In this document: one piece after another, positions 1 to 12,500 of the stretch | Position numbering within the stretch: position 1 is the first letter of the stretch | How the letters are laid out: the number at the start of each line of letters is the position of its first letter | Assembly (NCBI GenBank): GCA_014526335.1 | Contig: JACTAT010000174.1 | Span: 1-64,000 of the forward strand | DNA from: Chrysaora quinquecirrha | Lineage: Eukaryota; Cnidaria; Scyphozoa; Semaeostomeae; Pelagiidae | Reading direction: 5' to 3' | Length of the DNA stretch: 64,000 nucleotides | Position numbers and translations under genes: made by a program | Notes under the pieces: generated by a model | The model's database searches: none | Told to the model about the DNA's origin: nothing | Seen by the model: the letters and a program-made list of their open reading frames with translations, nothing else

Positions 1-410
1 TCATCTTCTAAAAGCCATACCCCGAAGGGAGATTTCTTTCAAAGAACTACTTGGAAAACAAATTTTGGCTTTAATGAACTGGCGATTGTTTTAAAAGGGA
101 ATTTTGTCATAAATGCAAATTTGGCTATTCATATTGTCTGAATGACATATTCAGTCGAATGATCAGTTGGGGGGGAGGGGGGTTGCAGAGTCAAGCTAAA
201 AAACTAAGACCCTGTCACCCCATCTTAAGAAGAAAAGTGATACCCAGTCTTGCAGTTGAAGATGAAAACGATACCCTGTTTTGTGGTACATCCTCCTTAC
301 AACAGTTGCTTTACCCTAGACATTAGTCTGTTATGCCACTCTGCATATGAGTTTTATCTTCCTCCATTTTTCGTTGTGAAGGAATCTCACAATTGTTATT
401 CTTTTTGCAG

Positions 411-525
411 CTATGACGTAATATTTACTGCTGGTCCAGAAGAAATTCTTAGAAAGTTTCTCAATGCTGATGCTAACTTAGTTATATCTGCTGAAGATTT
501 CTGCTGGCCTGATAAATCCTTAGCG
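411..525 (+). CDS. PLOD: PLOD exon a (glycosyltransferase-like domain)
   Basis: The acceptor TTTTTGCAG ends at 410 and the donor GTATGT starts at 526. The exon encodes [16 protein letters not shown] and [11 protein letters not shown], the family block that precedes the FCWP motif. It starts with one base of a split codon and ends in phase 0. It is single copy and lies upstream of the duplication. Confidence 0.93.
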
Positions 526-3500
526 GTATGTAGACTTATTTCTCTTTGATCCACTTCTTTATTATTGGCTCCGTATTGTATTCTTAGGTGCCTAACTGTC
601 ATTCCAATGAATTTTTTGAAAGCCAATGAATGTTTTGAAAAGTTTCCGACACCCTATTCATGTATGGAGCCCCACTTCTAAATTTGCAGGCAATGCTTTC
701 GTTTTTTCAAAGTTCAAAGTTGCAATTCTGGTTAGGAGGTTAGGACCAGGAAATATTCAATTAAGCTCAGTCTTGTTCCAAACAATCACGAGTTACAAAC
801 GCTTCTGAAAGACCAGTCTTATCGTACTGCCGCAACAGGAAAACCAGGAAGATGGCAATGAGGAGTAAATGGCCAGAACAAGGATTCTGACTGCCACGCC
901 AATGTTTCCTGATGGTCCTTTACAATTGATTTTGGATCTGTCCGAAGTAAAATTATCTGGGTTCGCTATCAGTACTCAAAACTTGGGCACGGGAAAGCCT
1001 AAGCGAAATTGCGCGCAAAATTGCATAAGGCTTGGTATGAATTTATGAGTTTTGGTTTATCGTATCTTTGAATGCCGTAAAGCCGAAGCTTCACATGCGA
1101 CTATTTGCTTGAAATGGTGACAGAACATGCTAAAAAATTGTCACCATGGAAAACTAAAAGTCGAACAAAATGTCCTGCTATCTGAGGAAACATGGTCGCA
1201 GAATATTGATTTGTTTGGACTTTTCGTGAGATGCTTTGGCTTGTCATTGACGCTGTTTTCGCTACGTTGTTTTCGCGCGCTTTTCTTAAAATTTTATAGG
1301 ACCCATTCTTCTTTCCGCACAAGTTGGTTGTTCCAGCATTTTGTCCCTGCAATTTTGACGCAGCGTGTAGTCATTTCAGGATTTTTCATAACAAGACGTT
1401 TTCGTGAGTGTCGCGTCGCCAGAACGCGTAAAAAATCGCACGTGTATTTTCGAGTAACACAGAATGCGATCATGGTTTTTTTGCCTTTCAGACCAAATAC
1501 CCCGTTGTCGAAACAGGATACAAATATTTATGCTCTGGTGGTAAGTAAGAAGTATCTACTAATAATAACTAAACAATTACATGATATTGGAGATCTATCC
1601 TAGTGTTCGCCATTCATGAGAAATATGTAGAAATATGTATGGTGCTGGAGAAGGCTCAACATAGCCGAAACACAAAATCCATAACGGTAGGAGAGCCTTG
1701 GGCTGTATGACTCAGAGAGTTACTCGGCGATTTCATTGAGCTCTAAAGCTCAGTGGAAACGTCGTTGGCTCTCTGATCATGCCCTCCATGTTCAAATCCC
1801 ATCTATTGTGGAACGCCACTTTTGGAGAAATCTAGAAAATTACATGATATATTTTGATCTTTTAACTGAGACTTGACCTTTCAGAGCTTCTGTGACGAAC
1901 TCGCAACCTTGACCTTTGACATTTGACCTCTGACGTTTTGACTCGGACCTATCCATCATGTCTTGTTAAAACGACTATTTCTCTCTATATTTGACTGAAA
2001 GAATTGGTTTTTTCTTTTTTAAATCAGGCCATGTTATCATAATTATTAGTTCCAAATTACACTAGATAGTGTACTGTATGTTGTTTTGTAGTTTTGCGGC
2101 CCTTGTGAATGGAAGGTATCAGCTTTCACATTGAATGGCACTATGACCTTTGATCCATAAGGATGACCAATAACCTGTGGCTTTTCAGTGACGTTTGACC
2201 TTACTACATCTCTTAAGTTTTGCTAGTTTTTCTGTCCCTTGTGAACGGAGCTGTCCGCTTCCACAATAAATTGCACGAACTGACCTTTTATCCATTAAGC
2301 TGACCCCTAATCTTTGGCTTTTGCGGTTTGACCTTATGACAACTCTTACATTCAGTAGTTTTGCGGCACTTATGAGCGGAGCTATCAGCTCTCACAATGA
2401 ATGGCTCTAACTTCTAATTGACCTTTGATCCATTACGCTGAGCCATGACCTGTGGTTTTGACGTTTAACCTGTATTTCCTTCCGTATCATAGTAATCTTT
2501 GTAGCGCCATTGAACACCCCTGTCTAATTCTGTGCCTCTTTCCAGGTATAATTGGCTATGCGTCAACCTTTTATGACGTAGTTAACTTTGAAGACATTGG
2601 AAACACGGATGATGACCAGTTGTATTACACTCGAATTTATCTTAAACATAGGGTGAGGAATTTGGATTTCTGTCTCTACAAGCTTTTTCAATTATCTCAT
2701 CTTAATTTTCGGCAAAGAGAGCAACCATCCGGAATTTTAGACAATAACCCACCCTGAAACACGATTAAGCCGTATGGCACATTTATTTGAAAACCCATAT
2801 TGTGCAGAAAATAACAGCGAGGACTGGTTCCGAATTGCAGTCAAAGCAATATCTTTGACAACCTCGTCCCCAGGGTGAATAGGTCTCTACGTGAAACTCC
2901 GCTTTCCATATTCAACCCTGGTATCGGCCTTGTCTATTCGCATTTTGATTGGCTGTTCAAACAGTAGAAATTTTAAGTGACGTCACAGTTTCTTCAAAAT
3001 TTCACATTAAAAATCGCCGAAAACTATGCGAAAAACATGTATAAAACCAAAAAATGATGCTACGTGAGATATTGTTTCTTGCCTTGCAGTTATCAATGAA
3101 TTTTTTTGCATTTCCTTTCTAAGAGCATCTGCTTTCGGAATTTACATCTTGTTTTTATGCCTAGGCCAAAATTCGGGTATTTCTACTGGTCATCCCGCAG
3201 TATCCCACGACAAGATTGGTGTTGAAATACAAAGCAATCCATCACTTTTGCAATCCATCACTTTTCTGTTTGGTGGCACCAATCAGAGTCGGCATCTGAT
3301 TTAACATTCCGACCTTATACACAGTTTTTTCGGTCTGTTTCTGACTTTCATGCTCTGAGAAGTGTGGAGAAAAACGTTTTTATCTGAGTCAATCTTTCCC
3401 CGCTCTTTATCGCTATCTATTCCATCTTCCAAAAGGTATCACTGTTGGAATTTGTTGATTTTATAGGATCAATTTAAAATAAAATTGGACAACAAGGCTG

Positions 3501-6500
3501 ACATTGTACAGAATCTCAATGGGAACACAGGTAAACCAAACATATTTTGCTTTGGAGTGACGTCTTGCCATTGGAAAGCTTATAAGAATCTGTTGGTAAT
3601 TTGTATGTGCTTTAGACCTTTTCAAAGAGGTCTAGGTCGGCGAGAGATTTTCTGGAAGATGATGGAAATCTTGGATAAGGAATCACCTTCGCCTGCACCG
3701 ACCTGAATTGCAGTCACTGCAGGATAGGTCGGGCAGCAAATTTTGCTTCAAATTTATGATTAACTGGAGTAAAAATGAAGAGAAAAACTCAGGTTCCAGC
3801 ATCTTTTTGCATCTTTTTTCCTGAGTTTCTGTAGATATTTTCAATATTTATTGTCGCAGGTCCCTTTTCTCGTTTTTGTCGTTCATTATTCGTTAATTTA
3901 ATGCAAAAATCGCTGCTCCGTCTCTCCTGAAGCAACTGCAATCCCGGTCGCTGCACACGAAAAGGATTCCCTTACTGAAGATGTTCGTCATCTTCCAGAA
4001 AAATGTCACGCTGGCCCGGACCTCTTTGTTTTTGTAAATATCTATCGAAAAGAATCGTTGACCATTCTTGTGGCATAGTATGACGTAAAACATGTAAGTT
4101 TGTGGTTTCACTAGACTTATTACATGAGTCCCACTCTTCGCAAACAGCAACAACAACAACAACCATACAGCTGTTTGCTCAGAGTGGTTTGAGCGTCCAG
4201 CATAGACTCAATAGCGATAACTACGACTCGTGTAATAACTCTAGGGTTTCACCGTCGAATACTGCGAAATTCACAGCAAAATTTCATTTGGCCAGCTGCC
4301 GTTCATGTTGCTAAGTTACTAAACTTCTGCATTTTTTCTGCAGATGATGTCGAACTAACCTTTGAATCTGATGACGTCAGAGTAACAAATACTCGCTTCG
4401 AGACATCGCCCGTGGTGATTCATGGGAATGGTCCGAGTAAGGTTTGTATTTTAGGCCCTTAACCCTTTGTGGATCATAACAACACTTCGAGTTCCCTAAC
4501 CAAAGTTGACCGAATTTTCCCATTGGGTTCCTTCCACCAAGACATTTTAGGCCCTAACGATCACACATTCTTGGTCAAACAGTTGATTTTCAACAACTGT
4601 GACTTGGCCTCCAGGGATTCGCACCATATTGTGGATTTTATGAGTCAAATAACGCGAAATTTTTGTCATTTTATAGTGGCATCTCTGGTTGTTCGAAACA
4701 GAGGTCTCAATGATTGATAAAGTACGGTCTTTGAAGTCCTTTTGAAGCTTAAACCCCGGGGGGGGGGGGGCACTTCACTTATGAATGGACGGGGATGTGC
4801 TGCCCAGATTTCGGAAACCCACCCACTTATAATGTAAACCTTTGCAGAAACAGACCTATTTTATGAGTAGAAATAAGCGGAATATGAGAATAATAAGACT
4901 TTCTAGACTTATTTATTGCTTGATATTGTACTACGAACATCTTTGACGCGATTTTGCCATAAATTGTAACTACGCCATTAATCACATGATCACATGATAT
5001 GTAGAACTCTATAAATACTATCTCTGTCAAGTTAGAATTTCGGTCATCTCACATTGGTCATCTTATAATTGCAACGTTAAAACTCTGTCTCTGTCTTGAG
5101 TTATTTTCTACTGCGTCACAGCAAATTCTGCTACATCAACACAGCAAAAACATCATAATTTTGCAATTTTGTTGAGAAAATTCCCAGAATTTCATATTTT
5201 TCTGAAAAATACCTACATTATTGAAAAATCTACCTACTTTTATGATTTCTACCTTAGGTTTACCTTTCTACCTACAAACCTCCAAAAATCCCTGCTGTAA
5301 GTGGAAATCCTTACGAGTGGCAGCCTTAAAGAATCTGTTTGACATTGACTGATTATCTTTTTCTTTCTTTGAAGTTATTTTTGAACACGGTTGGCAATTA
5401 TATTGCAAAGAGCTGGACATTCGATAATGGATGCATGAGCTGCACTGAGGATGTTTTCAATCTTGCAGATATTAAGGTATCGCGATGCTTGAAGTAGACT
5501 CGCTACGCAAGTCTCTGTTATGCTCTTTTAAACTGATAGGTCGCTAATAACTGAGCTCTTCCTGAGCTTCCCTGAACAACAACAACAGCAACTGCAGCGA
5601 GGGGGGAGGGACTGATGTAGCAAGTCTATGGTTGAAGGTCAAGCCGTGGCTGCACGTGCGATTTTTCGCTTTAAATGGCGATCGGACGTGTAAAAGCCAG
5701 AAATAAAATTTTTAACAAAATGGCCTGTTACCTGAAGCAATACGGTCGTAAAATTTTGTTTTTTTGAGTGTTACTCTTCGATTTCGTTGAGCTCTTTAGC
5801 TCAGTGGAGATATTGTCTGCATCTTGTCATACAGTCCATGTTCGAATCTCGTATATTGTGGCATGCCACTTGTGGAGAAATCTTTCCTAATGCTCGCCAT
5901 CCATAACAAATATATATGAATATGTATGGTGGTGAAGAAGGCTCAACATAGCCAAAACAGTCAAACGGGAGGAGGGCCTTGGCTGTATGACTTGGAGAGT
6001 TACTCAGCGATTTCATTGAGCTCTATAGTTCAGTTTAAACGTCGTTGGCCAGGCCATCTAGTCATGCAGTCCGGGGTCGAATCCTACCTAATGTGATATG
6101 CCACTTGTGGAAAAATCTTTTCTAATGTTCGCCATTCATGAAAAATATCAAAAAATATGTACGATGCTGAAAAAGGCCTAGCATAGCCGAAACCCAAATT
6201 GTCAAGCGGGAGAAAAGCCTTGGGCTATATGAAATTGAGTGTTACTCGGCGATTTCATTGAGCTCTATAGCTCAGTGGAAACGTCGTTGGCTCTCTGGTC
6301 ACAAGTCCAGCTTCGAATACCAACTGTTGCGGTATGCCACTCGGAGAACGATCTTTCTTAAAACTGCGAAAATTAACGATATAATAAGAGACTTTCGTTT
6401 TCTCCTTTTTCATGTCCTTAATCTCCTTTTTTATAGGCCGAAGATTATCCGAAAGTTCTCATCAGCCTTTTTATTGAGCAACCCACTCCATTCGTGCCGG

Positions 6501-9500
6501 CATATTTGGAAAGAATTACCCAGCTTGACTATCCAAAGAATAAAATTGATGTTTTTATTCATAACATTGTAAGTATAGCTAAACCCATAGACCATAGAAA
6601 AAGTTTTAAAAATTTGCTGGTAGTTGGCCTTGTTGTCCTTTAGCAAACAAATTTTCTTCTTTATGTTATTCGATTTTCTTGCAAGACTATTTTGTCTCCT
6701 TAAGTGGTGAAGGTGAAGGTGAAATGGTGTATTTAGCGCCAGTTGCTATGATCTCAGTAGCAGGTTAGCTAATCGAACCCTCGTCCCTGGCTGTAACGCT
6801 ACCGTAGCTGGGGCTCGAACCCCAACCTCAATATGAGCTTCGAACCGCAGTCTTTTGCGAGAGGAGCAGAAATTTCAAAGTTGCAAGAAACTATGCGGAA
6901 ACATTTTTGGACATACTAAAAAGCTTTTAACGTCTATTTGCTTCTGACACTCCTTAGAGTGTAAACATCAGAAACAGACCTAGACAGTTGTTGATACTAA
7001 AGACCTTAAAAATTTGGAAATTTAGCAGCGCAATATCATTACAGTAAGTGTTGGTTCTTGGGTTTGTAGTCGACCCCCTAAGTGGTCGGCCCCGTTTAAA
7101 CGAAACCGGTTCACTTTTGATCCGTGTCAAAAGTGATACGGATCGGTCGCGTTTACACGAACCCGCACTACTTATGTTACTGATAGGCTTTTCGTTTACA
7201 AAAATGCGGATTCGCATGAAATAGAGGCCTAAATAACGAAGTGAGGCTGAAATTCGAAATGTGCGTGCAAGCGCATTGCACACAGACGTTTTTAAAAGCG
7301 GATCAAAAGTAAGCCGGATTGAAGCTTACACGAGACCGGATCACTTTCAAAACGTCTCGCTAGAAGGATCAAAATTGATCTGGCTATCCCTATTGACTTT
7401 GATGCGGATTGCTTGGTCTTGTGTAAACGGGAAGCGTATCCTTGTCAATTTTGTTTCAGGTCCAAATTGATCCGGCCTCGTGGGGCCTAAGTTTTTAAAT
7501 TCAAAGCCTTCATAAATTGAGGAAGACTCCCTGGAATTTGTCAGTGACATGGATGAGAAGCAAACGGGAGCTTTTGCGCGAGAAGCATATTGAATACACT
7601 GCAGGCGTTTCAATACTTTAGGCCAAGAGGTATCAACCTTACATGATTCAGAATGATCTTTTATTTTTCAGGATTCCTACCATTCAAAAGACGTGGAAAG
7701 TTGGATAGCAAAATACAAAGATCAGTACCGTTCAGTGAAATATATTGGACCTCATAAGTTTTTGAAAGAGTACGAAGCGAGGAACAAGGCCCTGTAAGTC
7801 TTTTTCAATTAAGATTATTAAAAATAGTTAGATTGGTAAATTCGGAGGTCCGGTACACTGAGCTCTGGTGTAATACCTGTCAGTGCCCTGAAAGTTTTTT
7901 CTGTCTCATATTTTAGGCTCCATTGCAAATCAGTTGGTTGTGATTATGTATTCAGTGTTGATGCTGAAGTCACCATAACAAATCGAAGAACACTGCGTTT
8001 ATTGATTGAGCAGAACAGGTATGGAGAAGAAAAGAGTTTTTATCATCCTTAGATACCCCTCCATTACCACAGATTTTGCTCTCTTTTACCTTCGTGTTAC
8101 ATATACGTAAAAAATATATACAAACCTCTGCATTATCTCCGGTTTACCCCTTTTTTACCTCCATATCGCCTCTGCATGACGAACATATTACCTCCGTATT
8201 GCCTCCGTATAGTGAACATATTACCTCTGATTCCCTCTGTGTGATCTCCAATTACATCTCTATTACCTCTATATTACTTCTGTGTTACCTTTTGTAACAA
8301 GCGTATTACCTCTGTATAACGAACGTGTTGCCTGTGTATTATGTTTGTATTAACTTTGGCTTTCCTCTTTATTTCCTCTTTATTACCTTGTTGAACCTCT
8401 GTATTACCTTTGCATTACCTCTTTATTACCTTCAATCGCCTGTTTTTAACCTCGAACTACCTCTTTATTATCGTTATATCTCCTCTTTGTCTTACCTGTA
8501 TATTACCTTTGTAATACCTCTGTTTTACCTCGCTTTTTTCTCTGTATACCTCCATATCACCGGTATATTGCCTCTGTATTTCGTCTTAATTACTGTACTT
8601 ATCAATAACCTCTGTATTAACTCTGTACTACCTCTTCATTTCCTCCAATTACATCTTCATCGTCTTTATATTACCTCTGTGTTACTTTTGTCATACCTCT
8701 GTTTTTACCTCCCATCGCCTCTGTATTACCGTACTTCCATATCACCTGTATAAAATTACCTCTGTATTTCATCTGTATTAATGTACCTATTAATAACCTC
8801 TGTATTACCTCCAATTACCTCTTTCTTATCCTTGTGTTACCTCTTCTGTGTTACCCTTGCTTCATTTTACCTCTGTATTACCTTTGTAATTCTTCTGTTT
8901 TACCTCCCATTGCCCTGTATTACTGTACCTCCATATCACCTGTGCATTACCTCTGTATTTCGTCTGTATTAGTGTACCAGTTAATAACTCTGTATTAACT
9001 CTGCATTACCTCTTTATTTCCTCCAATTACCTCTTCATTATCTTTATATTACCGCTGTGTTACCTATGTCATACCTATACCTCTGTACACCCTATTTCAT
9101 AGCGAGCCTTTATTGCAGTACCTTATATTTTCAAAATTAGCTATTCTGTTTTCTATTTCCTGTTGGTATTATATTCTTTCCCATGAGGTTTTGTGTCGTT
9201 TCTTCTTCATTCCTATAGGTTTTTTAGTCAATTGTTTACTTCGTTTTTTTATAGAACTGTCATTGCTCCAATGTTTGCAAGATATGAAAAGCTTTGGTCG
9301 AACTTTTGGGGAGCCGTTGGAGAAGATGGATTTTATGCGAGATCTGATGATTATGTTGATATTGTCAAATACAACAGAATGTAAGTTGCAAAAATAAACT
9401 AAGGGTTATGCCTTTTTTACCTCAATGATACTTCATGCCTCAAAAAATCGGAAATTTAGCAGCGCCATATCATAGCTGCATACCAATGTTTGGTCGTGGG

Positions 9501-12500
9501 GATTTGTAGTCAACCACCTAAGGGATTTCTAGGGGTCTACATTTTTAAATTCATACCCTTCGGCGCTCGGAAAAAGGGAGACCCCAGTGGTGTAGAGAGG
9601 GACATCTCAGGGAGCTCTCTCCGCTGTGAAATTATGCAATACCGTGCAATAGAATGCAATACAATACAATACTGTACAATTCAATGCATACAATGCAAGA
9701 CAACGCAATACAATGCAATGCAATACAATGCAATCGATACAATACAACTCAACACAATACAATACTATCGATGCAATACAATACAATACAACGCAATACT
9801 GTACAATACGATGCAATACAATGCAATCGATGCAATCGATACAATACAATGCAATACAGTACAATGTAATGCAATAAAATTAAATCGATACAATACAATA
9901 CAAACCATTACAATACAATGCAATACAATACAATACAATACAATATAATACAATACATTACAATACAATAAGATACAATACAATACAATACCATGCAATG
10001 TAATACATACAATGCAATATAATACTATATAAAACTATACAATGCAATGCATACAATGCAATACAACGCACTACAATGCAATGCAATACATTAGAGTTAG
10101 CCGAGCTGGATCTGCGATGTGGGGGTTTTTCCCAAAGGTCAATATTCTGTAATGACTATCCGTTATTCATTTACATGTTCAAAGTCATTGATTACACTGT
10201 TATATTTGAACAAGTGGCATACCACAATAGATGGGATTCAAACCTGGACTGCATGACCAGAGGGCCAACGGCGTTTCCACTGATCTATAGAGCTCAATGA
10301 CATCGTCGAGTAACTCTCCAAATCATACAGCCCAAGGCTCTCCTCCAGTTTGACTTTTTGTGTTTCGGCTATGTTGAGCCTTCTTCAGCACCATACCTAT
10401 TTTTATATAATTGTCATAAATGGCGAGCACTAGGATAGATTTTTCCCCATACAGCAGACCATAGTAGATTGGATTCGGACAAGGACTGTATGACCAGAGA
10501 GCCAGTGATGTTTCCACTATCTATAGCGTTCAATGAAATCGCCGAGTAACTCTCTAAGTCATATAGCCCAAGGCTGTCCTCCCGTTTGACTCTAATATAA
10601 TATATATATACACTTCATGACAAATATATGTAAATAGGTATGGTGCTGAAGAAGGCTCAACATAGCCGAAACACGAAAAGCCAAATGGGAGGAGAGCCTT
10701 GGGCTGTATGACTTGGAGAGTTACTCGGCGATTTCAATAAACTCCAAAGCTCAGTGGAAACGTCGTTGGCTCTCTGATCATGCAGTCCTGGGTTCAAATC
10801 CCATCAATTGTGGCATGCCACTTGTTGAAAAATCTACCCTAGTTTTTGCCATTCATGACAAATATATTACTGTTTTGCGACATAATTGAGAGGTTGCTTG
10901 AATGCAGGAATGCCCTTTTATCCATCAAGCATTGCCAGCTAACTATATTTCTGTCATTCTCTAATATGATGACTGAATTAAGACCCAAAAAATCTTAATT
11001 TTGTGTGTTCTCTGTAACCAACTCGTCGTGGAAAGAATTTTTCAAAGCCAATCCTTGAGATGTATGAAGTTCAACATCCTGAATATTGATCCTTCTCAAA
11101 ATTTCGGGGAGCAACGCCTGAAGTTGTATGCACGTGAAAATGACGTTTTATCATGCGTGATTGCGTGAATCGTCGAAAAATTGCGCGTGATTTTGCACTT
11201 GGGGGCCTCTACACGGGGGGGTCTTCCATAGTAAAGGTACCTGGGGTGAGACGGAGTGACCTACAGAGCTAGCATACGGCAGAAACGTACGAGGGAGGAT
11301 GGTATGGAAAGTTAGAGCGCCATGAGACGTTGCCTGAAGCAGGACTGGCTTGGACAGGTTGTCTAGAAGAATAGCTTTCATCATTTTCTTGTTCTTTTCT
11401 AGGGTGTCTTCATGTACATAACAAATTTGGAGTATTTCGGACATTTAAAAGATACAGATAATTATCAGACCAATCACAAACACAATGACATGTATGAGCT
11501 ATTCAGTAATCAATTGGTAAGTGTAGCAAGTCATCCCCCTGTATTATCTACATTGCTCGTTGACAAACCTAGTAAAACTGTTCATTTCCAGGGTTGAAGT
11601 GCAGCGAATGGCACGAACTCTAACTCTAAGGCCCTTTTCATAAGATCAAACACTTTTCATCAAACATTGAAACTTGCGTAGTTTTTGACTGCCTGGCCAC
11701 GTCGCAAAACATCCCGGGGGGTACTTCATTGTTCCAATGACTAGACGTGCCGCCCAGTTTTTCCAGACCCACCCATGTCTACCGATAAATTCTGTTTCTC
11801 GTGGTACCCATGTATAGAAAAAACAAAGAAACTTTTTACCCATTTGTACCAATATCTCAAATGTTTGAACCCAATTTAACGCCTGAGGCAACTCGAAATG
11901 CGTCGAAAAGTCATTTGCTCTGAAAACTAAAACGCACTTTTTATCAAGCTTTTCAAAGCAATGCATGTCTAAAATGTGATATATATTTTGCTACCCATGT
12001 GTAGAGAAATTAATTAATTAACTAATTAATTAATTAATTAATTAATCAATTAATTCTTTACGAAAAATCAACCCATATGTAGGAAAATTGGCGCTGAAAA
12101 AAAATAACCCATTTGGGCGGCACGTCTAGTATAAGGAACAATGGAAGTACCCACGCCGGGCAAAACATTGCCTATAAAGCAGAATCTGCTTGTCATCTTA
12201 AGAAGAATTCAACATTTCTTCAATTGAATAAATCTCAAGATTTCTATTTCCAACACTATCTTGTGAAATCATTTATTTACAAAGTTTGCAATTGTGATCG
12301 AATATTTGAATTTATCGTAAACGAACCTTAGGCCCCCCGGGGGTCACTTGACTTAATTTTGGATAGGCACATGCCGCCCAAGAATCAAAATGCCTACCCA
12401 AAATGCCTACCCATATTTATACCAAATTCCTGAAAAAGTACACCCAAAAGTATGCCATAATATTATCTCCAACATTGCTATATATGCTAAATGTACTATA

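Noticed and set aside
8076..8972. Leu/Tyr/Pro-rich frames that look like membrane proteins
   Set aside because: A translation of the degenerate 12-mer minisatellite in an intron; composition is an artefact of the repeat.
9607..10000. Long overlapping open frames on both strands
   Set aside because: They are produced by the CAATA/CAATG satellite and have no family resemblance.
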